Shown here: positions 38,201-50,263 of the stretch, piece by piece
Layout: the number at the start of each line of letters is the position of its first letter
How positions within the stretch are numbered: the first letter of the stretch is position 1
Assembly: GCF_000004075.3 (NCBI RefSeq)
Contig: NC_026658.2
Coordinates: 930,001-994,000 of the forward strand
Reading direction: 5' to 3'
DNA: 64,000 nt
Source: Cucumis sativus
Lineage: Eukaryota > Streptophyta > Magnoliopsida > Cucurbitales > Cucurbitaceae
The notes under the pieces: generated by a model
Seen by the model: only the letters and a program-made list of their open reading frames with translations
Databases searched by the model: none
What the model was told of the DNA's origin: nothing
Made by a program: the position numbers and the translations under genes

Positions 38201-40331
38201 ATTGATGATTTGATCATGGAGGAAATGAAGAATCAACTGTCGAACTGTCAACTAGCCTTTGAGCTAAACAACAATGACCAAAAGAAATTAATTTCGAAAA
38301 TTTTCACTTCCTACTAAGTTATTAATCAAAGTTTTAACTAAAAGGGTCAAATTACACAGAACTTGAAACTTCAACTTTTCTGCATTATAATTTTTTTCCT
38401 CTAATAATATAGAACAAAAAATTGATTATTGATTCATTAAACGTATGAAGTTGAATTTTATGTTTAATAAAAAATATTCTAAATGAAAAAATTGCTTGAA
38501 ATATTTTAAAGCTTTGAAATTGTAAAAATGAGAACTTCTTTTTCATTCTGCTATATTTAGATATAAGTGGGTCATTTACTATATATGAAAAAGAGTCCAA
38601 CTTTGAATTTTTATTTTTATTTTTACTCTTAATAAATATGTGAATGAAAAAAATGTATGTGGAATAGGTTAAAAACTTTATTGAATACGAGTTTTTTAAA
38701 AAATATATAAGATTGACAAATAAAAATGGTCTATCTAACACTCCCTCTAACCCTAAAATATTTTATATACAATGGTAAACCATGCTTTTACCATTTAATA
38801 TATATAAATGGATTTTTATGAGCATTAAGTGGTCATTTAATGTACATGGACCAAGTCATTAATTGTGATAATTAATTTTCTTTCCATTGGTGGGGAGTAA
38901 AGTAACATGCATGATTGGGTTAAAACTTAAGTTACATATTCAAGTTGAAAAGAATGTGTGGATCACAAGATTATGACACCTACAATGCCCATACTACAAC
39001 GCGTTTGTATTGGAAAAGTTGCCAGACATTCATTCAAGGGTATGGGTTTATCAGAGATATAAAAAGAAAACTATATTACTGATATAGAACTCTAGAACAA
39101 AAACCATTTGAGTTAATTATGACATGGCATTGAAACAGTAGAAGTGTTGATTTACTTGAAATAATTCATATACTAATATGCAATTAAAATCCCAATAATT
39201 GTTATACATTTCGTATCATTTATACTTGACTAAAAAGAATAATCTAATTGATCATATGTTAATCAAATATATAATTTGTTGGAATCGTATAGATGTTTTG
39301 CAATAGGTATGTACATACATATTTCATTTAGCGGTGTCTTATTGATTCTTCCTCTACTAGTTGATGTATTCTGAATCACATATACATATATATTTGTGTG
39401 TGAATCTTTATTTTCATGTTACTTAATTGTGAATTTGGTAACCTAATTAATATATCACATTAAATATAATTAACTTATATGCTATAAAACTTTGTAAATA
39501 GAACATATTAAACAATATGTCTAATTATTTATATTTAGATATATTAGTTGTCAAAATAAATGCAATTAAATATACCATCAATATCAATTTTGAAAATATA
39601 TAAGGCAAGGAAACATAAATCATACAATCAATTGAAGATAACATTATGTCAAAATGAAATAAAATTAATAAAAAATGATATAAAACTCTCCATAATCCAA
39701 CTAACATAATTGAAGTCGTCATTATATATAACTGTATATGATAATATCAGTCGAATTGGTACAAAGTATATCATGTGAATAATAGATACACAAATGAGAA
39801 TTAATTTGGAACAATTAATTAAAAAACGAAAAAAATGTATTGATTTTTTTTCAATGTAAAATTTTAGAAAACTGCCAAATTTACAAATTTTTCCTACCAA
39901 TTAGACTTTCCCAGTTAATATTTATATTTCAATTTGTAACAATGCATTGAATTTAATATATATATCAAAAGAAAGTAGAAGCTGAAAACAACACTATATT
40001 AAATTATTTTGAAACACTTACAAATAATTCACACACTCTTAAGTTTCTCTCTCTTGAATGAAATGGTCAAAAGTATAGACAATTTCCAATTTTCTTTTTT
40101 GCTCTCTACATTTCAAATAATTCAAGAACATAAAATTAGAAGTGTTCAATATCAAACAAATTAAAGGGAATTGACTCATACCACACCACACCACAATTAC
40201 AGAAGTTGAAGAAATTAAAGAAAAGTTGAAAGAGAGAGTATTTTGTTTGAAATGACAGCTTTTTAAAGGTTTAAACTTGGTATCCTTTAAACCTTTAAAA
40301 AAATCATTTCTCAACCATGTTTTACTATTAT
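35237..40331. other. Intergenic between desaturases 6 and 7
   Basis: About 5 kb without a gene. The first part (to about 37170) and the last 370 bases belong to the two duplicated blocks. The middle has an AGCCCTTGCTAGGGCT palindrome (37488-37503) in a locally GC-richer patch (37460-37640) of unknown nature, and a repeat-like stretch at 36510-36650. The frames at 37208-37468, 38385-38741 and 39649-39900 have no family features. Confidence 0.5.
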
Positions 40332-43300
40332 TTACTCGATCTTAGGTTGAATGGCCAACTTTTGCATGTGATTTCGAGAGGGCAACTTCACATCAGTGGC
40401 TAACCCTATTGCTTCAAGAAACAAAATGATCCACCAAGTTACGTCGAACTGCCACCATTCTAGGCCATGTCGAGCTGAATACTCAAATGCATGATGGTTA
40501 TTGTGCCATCCTTCTCCAAACATAAACAATGCCACCATCCTAAAAAGTGAAACTACTAGTTCAATAAAAATATATCAATTGAATATTCATTTAGATTATT
40601 ATAGACTATCAACCTTTATTCAAAATTGTTACATGTCTTAGCCACACCAACTATGACTTTGATATCAATTGATGGAAATAGGTAAAACCTATATGATAGG
40701 ATGAGATTCCATCTCAAGTCCAATTTGAAAGAAAATAGAGTTATTAGTGTATATGGATAATGGCTAGTCATTCATTATTTTAAGCATTCCTCCTGGTCAT
40801 ACTTTGATACAATCGGGGTATGTGATCTAACATCATGAATATTATATTTATGCATGTAATCCTCCTAAAAGTTTCTTTAAAGAGAAAATATGAAAAAGAA
40901 AGATAAACATTAAACATCACCAATTATTTCTGGACTGATCCCCAGTGTTCCACTGTTGGCTTCCCCACAAGTGGCCTGCAGAGTTTAGGAAGAAAGTGAC
41001 ATGTTGAAAGCATACAATTCTTACACCCTGCACACAACAAATAATCAAAATCAATGCCATTATTTATTCAATATAATTAATTCATGAAACCCTTTTCTCA
41101 CCACCCCCTCTCCTTTCAATTTTCAAATATTCTTTCTGATGTAATTAACATATGAATGAACAAATAATTAATGTTATTTATCCCCACTTCAAATATTGTA
41201 CAAAAAGAGAATATAGATTATTGTGTATCTAACTAATGATTTTGCAGCAAATTAAGTATTCATATCTAATTAACCCTGTGACTCAAAACACTCCATCTTC
41301 CCCTATATATTTTGTTAACAACAAAAGAAAATAGTAATAAATAAAATGGACCCAATAATTAAAACCAATTATATATTGTGTTACTAATTACAGCTGTCAT
41401 CCACTTATAAAAATTAGTTGCTAATTAATGTGTCTTAAACTCTTTGTTATTTTTAATTACCATTTTTATACCCACTCCCACTTCTTACCAAAAAAAAAAT
41501 ATATATATAGTATTTAGATTTAAAATAATTAAATATACAACGATATTTTAAAAAAAGTCTAAAGATGATACATAATTATTTGTTGAGAATAAATTTTGTT
41601 ATATTTGCTATTTGAAAAAATAAGTTGTACGTAATTATTATTCTCAAAACTACTACCAATTATAATTATTTCATGTTGACGAGATTTTTTTTCGAATATG
41701 ATAAAATAATATAAAATATTTACAAAATATAGTAAAATCTAAAATTTTATACGAGAAATTAATAAACTTCTATCAATGTCACTAATAACATGTCTATAAC
41801 ACTTTATAAATAGAATATAAAATCTTGTAATATTTTGTAAATATTTTCAACAATTTTATTATGAGAATTGTATTAGATGACAAAAAAGTTTAGAAAAAAA
41901 CAGTTCGTAACACTTTTTTTTTTATATTGTAAATTTGACAAATCAGACGATAATATACTTTTAAATTTATTATTTTTACAAATTTGAAAAAGTAAGTGAT
42001 ATACACTGTAATATTATATTATCGTTTTTTTTTTCTTTTGCTATTTTTACAACCTCTCATTTTACCCTTCATTTATAATAATTACCTTTTAACCCGCTTT
42101 CATTTTAGAAAATTAAACATGTACATTATGTGGCTTATACATATTAAATTCCATAATAATGTGGCTTCAAGATTCAAATCCTTTACATGTTAGTTGATTA
42201 TATATACACACACATAAATCAATTGTGCTATCGTCCTTATTTGGCAAAACAAAAATTAGAAAACTTTGGTTTTTTTTTTTTTTTGCAAACTTGTATAGGG
42301 TGAAATGAATAAGCTAACATGCTGTGTAAAATTAATTATAACAATTATTATTCTAAACTATTTTACATTTAAAATAATAACAAGCTAACATGTAGTGTAA
42401 ACTTATTATTATGATTATTAACTATTTTAAATAACAAAGTTTAGAAACTATTATCACATTTATATCAAAACGACTAAATGTTGCTCTATACGAAAATATC
42501 TCTATTACCATTAGAAAAGTTATTTTAAATGATAAAACAGTTGAAAATATTTATAAATATAACAAAATATATACTATTATATGTGACTATCTATTATTTG
42601 TGTCGTTATATAAACGCAGATAATAGTCTATTACAGTTTAATCATCATAGATACGTTATGATATATATATTTTTTTGTATTTATAAATATTTTAGTTTGT
42701 TTTACTATAGATTAACTATAATTATATATTTTTGTTACTACTAAACTAAAATAAAATTTCTCTAGCTAAAACCTAATTAAATTAAATCGACCTAATAAAA
42801 AGTAAAGTAAAATATTAGTGTGGTAGAAGAACAGATATCTTACCATTCCCCAAACGAGAAAGGGAAGGCCTCCAACAACATAGAGAATAATTGCAAGGCC
42901 AAAATGATGAAGAATGTATGTGCTTCGAATAAACCTATAAAAGGCTTGCTTTTGTAAATCCTCAACATTTTTAGGTCTTCCATACTTCAAATATCCCACA
43001 AAAATATTGCTAAATGTCTTTCTTTTTTCATCTCTTTCCTTAAAACTTTCAACATATTTTGGATTAACTTTTTCTGTCAAACCATATGAATCAAATATCC
43101 AAGCAATATGTCCAAAGAAAAACCCTTCTACTGATGGGCTATGTGGATCTCTTTCCGTATCAACAAACTGATGATGAATTCTATGTGTGCTCGCCCAATC
43201 GATTGGATCGCCCTATAAAACACACAAATATAAAATCACAAAAGAATGGAAAAAGAAAAGAAAATGGCAAGAACATTGACTAGTAAAATATTTACTAACT

Positions 43301-43665
43301 TGAAGAGCATGAACTCCCATATATGCAAATGTGTATTCGAGCCATTTGGGAAGTTTGAAACTTTTGTGCGAGAGTTGTCTGTGGTATGAGAGCGTCACGC
43401 CGAACAAGCCTGTGAGAATGTAGAGTACAACAGCAAGCCAGAAGGCTGGCCATGTGAAATAAAATGGTGCCAAGAGACTAAGCAAATGCATAGCCATAAC
43501 ACCACCAAAAGAGCGTCTGTCTAAAAGTGTCCATTTTCTTCGAAAAAGCGGCCTTCTTCTTCGAGGCCTAACTCGAGCTTTGCCTTCTACCGTCATAGCC
43601 TTGTGATCATTATTTTTATCTTCCAGCTCTTTTCTTGTGGCCTCCATTTGAGGACTAAGGGACAT
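40332..43665 (-). CDS. ADS: ADS-type acyl desaturase 7 (four exons, - strand)
   Basis: Exons in transcript order are 43665-43300, 43212-42844, 41027-40921 and 40539-40332, giving 349 residues. A start at 43647 (MEATRKELEDK) would match the sister copies and give 343; the ATG at 43665 adds MSLSPQ and is simply the first available. Ligands are HRQLSH, STHRIHHQF, NSAGH and HNNHH. Exon 2 has 123 codons, one more than copies 5 and 6, from PSVEGF in place of PTQGF. GDPIDWAST replaces GDPIDWVST. It is the closest relative of desaturase 6, consistent with the block duplication. Intron 2 is the longest of the array (1816 bases) and contains two MITE-like repeats. Confidence 0.9.
41713..41857. mobile_element. 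MITE-like palindromic element 1 in intron 2 of desaturase 7
   Basis: Left end aaaatatttacaaaatatag (from 41713) is the near-reverse complement of the right end gtaatattttgtaaatattt (to 41857). The centre has 'aacttctatcaatgtcac'. About 145 bases, non-coding. Confidence 0.5.
42543..42694. mobile_element. MITE-like palindromic element 2 in intron 2 of desaturase 7
   Basis: Left gaaaatatttataaatataa and right gtatttataaatattttagt are imperfect inverted repeats around a centre with 'ctatctattatttgtg'. About 150 bases. It adds to the length difference between the introns of copies 6 and 7. Confidence 0.5.
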
Positions 43666-43775
43666 TAATGGAAAATTAAAATAAGAACAAAGATAAACAG
43701 TAGTATGGGAGGTTTTGAAAGCACCGATGTCTCAACTCAGATGCTAGGTTTAATTTTCATGCCTTGTTATGCCTT

Positions 43776-43783
43776 TATTTATA
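43776..43783 (-). promoter_or_regulatory. TATA box and conserved core promoter of desaturase 7
   Basis: TATAAATA on the - strand, 111 bases before the first ATG, embedded in the same leader sequence as at 35229-35236. The transcript start predicted from it lies near 43750. Confidence 0.65.
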
Positions 43784-46700
43784 GTAGATCACTGAGGGTT
43801 ACATTTTTGGGTACTAGAAAAAAAATAGTATAAAAGAATAACGGTTACCTTTTGCGTAAACTGATAATAATGAATCATTTAAAAAAGCTAAGGGTCATAA
43901 AAGTGGCAGGTCACCAAGATCAGTGACCACATTAAATTAATACTAAAACTCTCGGCTTGATGATCCCTTCTCTAGTGCATCTACTGAGATATGCCAATAA
44001 CTTCAAGTCCATCCTACTAACATATTGTTATGATCCCATTGAATGAGTTAACCTAATAAAAACTAGAACTCTCTCGATGGATTTGGATGTATGTATGTAA
44101 TTTCTTAATTATGTTTAACAGACATAAACGTATTATAAAATAACGTAACAAACATAGATATGCATACAAAATAATTGCAATAGAGAGTAAAGGTATTAGT
44201 CACACATATAAAAAACAAACTCAAAGTATGAACATGGTATAATAATTCAATGGAAAAGAGTTTACAATATAACAACATTAGTTTAATTTATACATTATAT
44301 TCCAATATCCTGAGTTTAATGAAAGATAATGTACATGTCCTACATTCTCCAATTAAGGGTAGGTTTAAACTCTTAAACTTACATATTTTGTCTACTTCCA
44401 TTAACATTTAATGGGTAATATATAGAAATTATATAGAGATGGGTAGATAATATTAAAAGTTTAGTGACTAAATAGACATAAAAGCTACATAAAACTTAAA
44501 GCTTAAAGATGAGGATTTATAAGATATATGATGGTATATGTTAACTTAATTGAGATATCATGGTGATCCTATTCTTCCTTAGTATATTTTTCAAAAAAAG
44601 AAAAAGAAAAAAACTATTCTTTAAGAAGATTGAACCTAAAATAATTAAATGTTGACGCTATACTTTCATGCATGTGCCTAAATGTCTACATAACTTTGAT
44701 GTTTACAAACGCATTAATTTTCTGATCTATATTTATCTTTTTTTCCTTTAATTTTCTATTGCTATGGTCCACAGTTAAATCTGGAAAAGGAAGAAATATT
44801 GAAGAAGCTGATTAAAGATCCATCGACCCTAATGTTTGTTGGCAAAATTCGGTATATATAAATTAAATAAGTTGGAGGGTCATCCAAATATTAATAGGGC
44901 AACAGTATTCTTCATTGTTTCAAACAATTCATTTGTAATTTATTTAATTGAAGACGGATTGTTGGTTGAAAGTTGTGGAACAATGACATTCGTCTTCCAT
45001 ATTCGTTGGAAACACTTATTTGAACGTTAACCACAGGTTGTACTTTACCTTGTTTATAATTATGCACACATATATATAGTTCAACGACGATACGAAGAAT
45101 AATGATGTATCAGTAATAAAAAATGGTATGGGGTTTGAATCTTCTATATCTACTGCACTAAAAAAAATGGGTAAAAGGATATATTGTTGTACATACTATG
45201 AAATTATTGTTATCATATAAATAAAACATAATAAGAATGAGAGGAAATCACTTTTCAGCAGCTTCTTATCTACATTATGGGAAAAAAGAATCTTGAAATG
45301 GAAGTTTAGAGTTCACTTATATTGTTCATGCACAGAACAGAAAGAAAATAAGAAAAAAGACTTCCGAAAAACAATAGTTTATACAAAATTATAATAATTA
45401 ATATTAGTATTATTATGGCTAAATTTAGTTTGTTGGATAGGACCCATGTGAAGAGTCTTAGTTTTGAAGGAAGACAAGCCTAAGCATGAGGAGTATGACC
45501 TTTATGGGAGGCAGTAAAGGAGCTAAAAATGGAGCTTACTTGGGTAGAAACGAAGTCAAAATGCGTTAACGGAAGCCATAAAGGAAGTCAATTATGGCCT
45601 TTGAGGCCTCTGCCTTGCAGCACCATACTGTGGCGTCGTTGTAAGGCACAGTAGTCTTCTAATTCACGAACACTGCACAACACGCAGCGTTCAATGTTCG
45701 ATTCCCTTGCGTTGTAGCATATCTATTATTAACATGCACCTACAAGGATACATTGTTTACCACACACATACCCATATACATACATATATTAGTAATTTAT
45801 TGTTGTTTGTAGTTATTAGTTGTTTTGTTATGATCAATATTAACTTATTAGTGATTTAATTATTACAAATTATACAATTACTTAAGTTTGAAAGTTCAAT
45901 TTGACACTACACCTTATAAAATTTTGGAGCTTAATTGTTTTAAATTATAAGTTAAAACTTATGATTATAATTGCCACCCAACTACCCTTGTGGTTTTTGC
46001 AATCTCCCTTATAATTAAATATTATCAATGACTGCCTATCATTAACAGTACATAAGCATCAATTATTTAAATAGTTAGCTTGTACTATGATTCTTCAATT
46101 CCTTATGAATCATTCTTCAAATGATTAATTAATTTCTCACGACAAATTCTTAAACCTCTCAATAAAATTTCATAAAAAATATTTAATTATTCATAGGTGT
46201 TCAAAATGATACATTTACACGCCAAATTATTCATACAACAGTACCATTATCCATACATAGGAAGTTTATATAAATCACACATTTACATACAGTCATATGT
46301 AATTGTGTGTATATATATTGTAAAAATAATAACGAAAACATAAAGGACTATTTATTTGAAACTGTTCTATGATTTTACGTTTTTATTTAATTATTATGTA
46401 GGATATAAGCTAATAATTAGACGGGATGTTGTTGTTGATTTGGAGCTAAAATAGACAAAAATGAAATCAATCGAATCAACCCGGGTGGAAATATGATTAT
46501 TTATTTAAAAATAGACCAAGTAAAAAAAATAAAGGATAAAATTGGGCTCTCCAAGTAAAAAGATGATTATTTATTAAAAAGTCGAAGCCAAAAATGTAAA
46601 TTTTGAAGATTTAAATTAAAATAAAACTCAAATATAAGGTTGTAACATTTTAAAAATCTAACCAATAAATTGAAATCCAACACAAACTTGTTAGTTGTAT

Positions 46701-47442
46701 AACATTTTAAAATATATAAGAAAGAAGAAGAACTCAACCGAACAAAATATTCCCAAATATTTGTGATGGAGATGGCCTTAGGGTAATGGGTGATTCGATT
46801 CAACGTCAAATAATTGTGTAGGGACCTAAAGAAATTAATTCTTTTCGGTCATAGATATATATCAATCAAATAATCAGACTTCTTCTTACTCCCAACTAAA
46901 TTCTTACTTAATCAAAGTTGTAATTAAGGTCAGTTGCTTACAGCTTCGTGAAATAGCTTTTAATATTATCACTGTAAAAAAGAAAAAATTGATTATCGAT
47001 CCAATTAAATATTAACATTTTAAAAACCCACAGGAAGTTGAAGAAAGAAGTCCATGCCCTTGGTTTTGTATTGTCTCGTTTAATTTTTGAATTGTTCTTA
47101 TTTGTTTTCTCAAATCATTAATTTTCTTATACTAATTAATACATTATTTTGAACATAATCTTGGTGGTAGTAGCAACTATTCAACAAAATCATCATAATT
47201 ATTTGTAAATATTAATTTGTAATTCCACTATTTATTTAGTTATTTAATTATACTAACAAATTAATATTGTTTTGATATGAACGTTAGTAATTGCACGTAC
47301 GTAATGCTAACTAGAATATATTTAGAATTAAAAAAAAAAAAAAAAAAAAAACGCAACCCAATTAGTTCCTTACTAATTGAAAATTTTGCAATTAGGCCTC
47401 TAAGGCTCCATCTTAATCATCTTTTGTTGGGTTTTGAAGCAA
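43784..47442. other. Intergenic between desaturase array and ROD1
   Basis: The first 1.1 kb is the upstream part of duplicated block B. A GC-richer island lies at about 45420-45720 (listed separately). A poly-A run of more than 20 bases occurs near 47330-47351. No gene is supported; the short frames at 44836-45030 and 46567-46809 have no family features. Confidence 0.5.
45420..45720. other. GC-rich island of unknown origin
   Basis: About 300 bases with much higher GC than the flanks, for example 'ctttgaggcctctgccttgc' followed by 'actgtggcgtcgttgtaagg'. All frames are closed, so it does not look like a current exon. It may be a decayed transposon or LTR fragment or an inserted gene piece; I could not assign it. 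Confidence 0.4.
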
Positions 47443-50263
47443 TTAAGTAAAAGTTTTAGCTAACTTATTGTCGAGGTTCTTCCTCTGCAGGCAGGCTTCA
47501 TAATGTCCGGCAAGGGAATCAAAAAGAAATCCGGCACCGACGCCTACTGCTAAATCGATAGTATAGTGACCTCTAGTACCCAACAATCTAATAACTTGGA
47601 GAAGGTTAAGAAAGTCGAATGTCCAAGCTAACCCCCACCGTTGCACCCGTCGCATGTCCAACGATGCTATCACTGATCCGGCCACATGACCCGAGAAGAA
47701 CAAGAAGAACGATATGTTTCCAACTGGAAAATCCATCTCCGATCCCAAAAATCCCTACAGCTCATCAACAAGAATAACACGGGTAGTTTGAGTTAAATTA
47801 CTATTAGATATTGTATGATGTTGTAGATACCTCTTATAATTTGAAGGTAATTAAGCAGTGAGTGAGTGCACCTGAGGAAGAGGAAGTTGTGTGGAGTAGC
47901 CAAGAATGCCACGGCAAGTGAAGGTGAACACAGCTGCCAGAGTAGGCCTTAGTCTCCCTTCGATTAGCCAAGTCCATAATATGTAGCTTGTTTGCATTGC
48001 CACGAACACCTAAATTACACAACCCCTTAATTAAACTAATTACACTAAATTTAAAATCTATAATTTAATCAAAATACTATAATTCAAACAACTGAATTGT
48101 TGAACTAGTAATATTAATTAGTTAAAAGATTTTAGTTAAATAGAGAACACAGTTGAAAATATATTTGTCAAAGTCAATATAGCTTTATGGGTTATTCCCT
48201 TACTTTAGATGTCGAAGACTCTCATACTCGTTGTACTAAAGAAAAATATACCACAAAATTTAAATTAATATTCTAAAAATCAAACACACAGAAGAAAGAT
48301 TTACCCAGAACAATTCAGAAAAACGAGTCTAAAAAGAAAAATATATCAAGGCCACAAAACTGCATATGCTATAAAGCATTACACTCATCTCTATTGTTCT
48401 CATTTTTTATTTTCTTTTTGGCTTTCTAACACATTCAAGAAACGTTTAGAACATGCTATTCTCAAAAACAAATTTGAAAAAATGAAACATGACCTACTGT
48501 ATATATTTTAGTAAGATCTAAAGACATACGTAATGTCTACTTATTTAAAAAGATTAATATGCCGTATGTTGATGTCATATCATGAGTTAATGTCCATGCT
48601 TTTAGATCAGAAGGTAATCCAAAAAGACACAAAGATTACCAATAAGCAATGCAACTCAAGAAAAGAAAAAATCATTATCAAATTCAAGTCGTATAACATA
48701 TGATATGAAAGTACATAAATTTAAAATTAAAAAGAAATAATAAGGAATAAAAGAAGGTAAGATAACTCCTCAAACTAACTTAAATACTTAATTAATTAAA
48801 GTCATAATTATCACTATGAGGTTCAATCCTTGAATTAAAAAAGCTCTTAAACGTATAAATTTCCACCGTAATTAAATCAATGGCTGAGACATTTTCCAAA
48901 CAAAAAAAAAAAAATGACGGAGACAAAATATAAAAAACTTCAGGACCCATTTGTTTTATAATTCTGTAAATAGAAGTAATGTTAAAATAATCTTTTGTTT
49001 CTATGAGATTTATTCAATTTTAATCCGTATTTTTAAATATCCAATTTTACAAATTGGTTAAATAAAATACATAATTAAAGGATTTTTTTTTTTAAATCAA
49101 CAGGGGAATGAACTAAAAGCCAAAACCAAAACCGAAATTGAATATTTAATAGTATTAAATTTCAGGATCCAAATATCATTTTAACGAAAAACCAAATTAT
49201 ACACTCTTAAAAATGTAGTAAAAAATTTCCAAGAAGTTTCAAGATTTTGATGTTCCTCAAAATTTCACTTGGGGAAGTTTCCTTTTCAACGCATTTCAAT
49301 GAAATTTCCAGATTTCAAGAAAAAAAATCCAATCCATTTTGTCTGAAAGCTCGAGAAAATTTCGAATTTTTTCTTTAATTTTTTTTGTTGGAGTTAAGCT
49401 ACCTATAACAATTTTCATAAGTTAAATATTGGGAACATTAACTTTTGAAATATAATAAAAGTGGTTAAAGTCTATTTAAGGTTTTCTTCTACATATATAG
49501 TATGTATAACAATTCTCCATTAAAATATCATTAAACTTCAATTTTAGTTTTACTTTCCATGGTTAAATTTTAGTCTTTTAATTTACAAATAGTAATAATA
49601 ATAAAAAAAGGGTCTAAAAAATGTGAAAATTATGTTAGAAAAATTATAGATAAGAAAAAATTTAAAACAATTAACATTAAAAAAGAAATATAGCATAAGA
49701 AAGTAAATTGAAAGCTATTTTAAAATGATAATAGTAAAAAAAAAAAAATCGGCAGGTTTGGGAAGTTGAAGAGGCAAAAAAAATGAATACAATTATTGGG
49801 AACATAAATAATAATATTGGAAAAAGAAAAGGTTTGAGCGAAGAAAATATATGATTGGGAGAGTAAAGTTTGGAGAAGAAAAGGGACTAACCGTATTGAG
49901 AGCGGCGAGCAGAGTATTAAGCTCTGGCCACGAGGACAGCACCCTATGAAGTGAGCGCGTTATCACAAACCCTAAATCGAACGGTGGAGAAGCCGGCGGT
50001 ACCATCCGGAGGGTGTACTCCACGTGGACAAAGAATAGCATACCCAACCCGAAGATACACGGTATCCAATGATTCTTCGCTGCGTATGCCACATCTTCCA
50101 CCCTCCATCTCATAAATGACGCCTTCCCTATCCCCATCCCCGTCCCTTTGTAACAATTTCCCCCGCCGTTCAAATCCTTATTCACCACCTTCCCTCCTCC
50201 TCCGTTGCTGTTTCTTTGCCGAAGATTATTGGTGGTTGGAGTTGCAGAACCGTCGAATGCCAT
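47443..50263 (-). CDS. ROD1: Phosphatidylcholine:diacylglycerol cholinephosphotransferase (ROD1/PDCT), three exons
   Basis: Exons in transcript order are 50263-49892, 48009-47872 and 47754-47443, joining in phase 0 to 273 residues. PDCT moves phosphocholine between PC and diacylglycerol in the ER, so acyl chains desaturated on PC can enter triacylglycerol. It is a PAP2-like membrane protein. Hallmarks match Arabidopsis ROD1 as I know it: HWIPC, VEYTLRM and PPFDLGFVITRSL with AALNTVFVAMQT in exons 1-2; TFTCRGILGYSTQLPLPQ in exon 2; and in exon 3 FFSGHVAGS followed by LLGTRGHYTIDLAVGVGAG, which carry the catalytic His and Asp of the superfamily. The N-terminus is a low-complexity Gly/Asn-rich tail. 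It is slightly shorter than the roughly 300-residue Arabidopsis protein. Intron 1 (1882 bases) is long. It is the first gene beyond the desaturase array. Confidence 0.93.

Larger units (their letters stand above)
39960..44930 (-). repeat. Duplicated block, copy B (contains desaturase 7)
   Basis: Partner of 32380-37170. Gene, downstream flank and about 1.2 kb of upstream flank are recognisably shared. The upstream part is shorter than in copy A, while intron 2 is longer because of inserted repeats. Confidence 0.65.

Noticed and set aside
38385-38741. 118-codon open frame on the - strand.
   Set aside because: Dominated by Phe/Ile/Lys/Asn from T/A-rich DNA, with no start context or family features.
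47834-48022. 62-codon frame covering ROD1 exon 2.
   Set aside because: It is the wrong frame of exon 2; the correct frame reads VFVAMQTSYILWTWLIEGR and joins in phase to exons 1 and 3.
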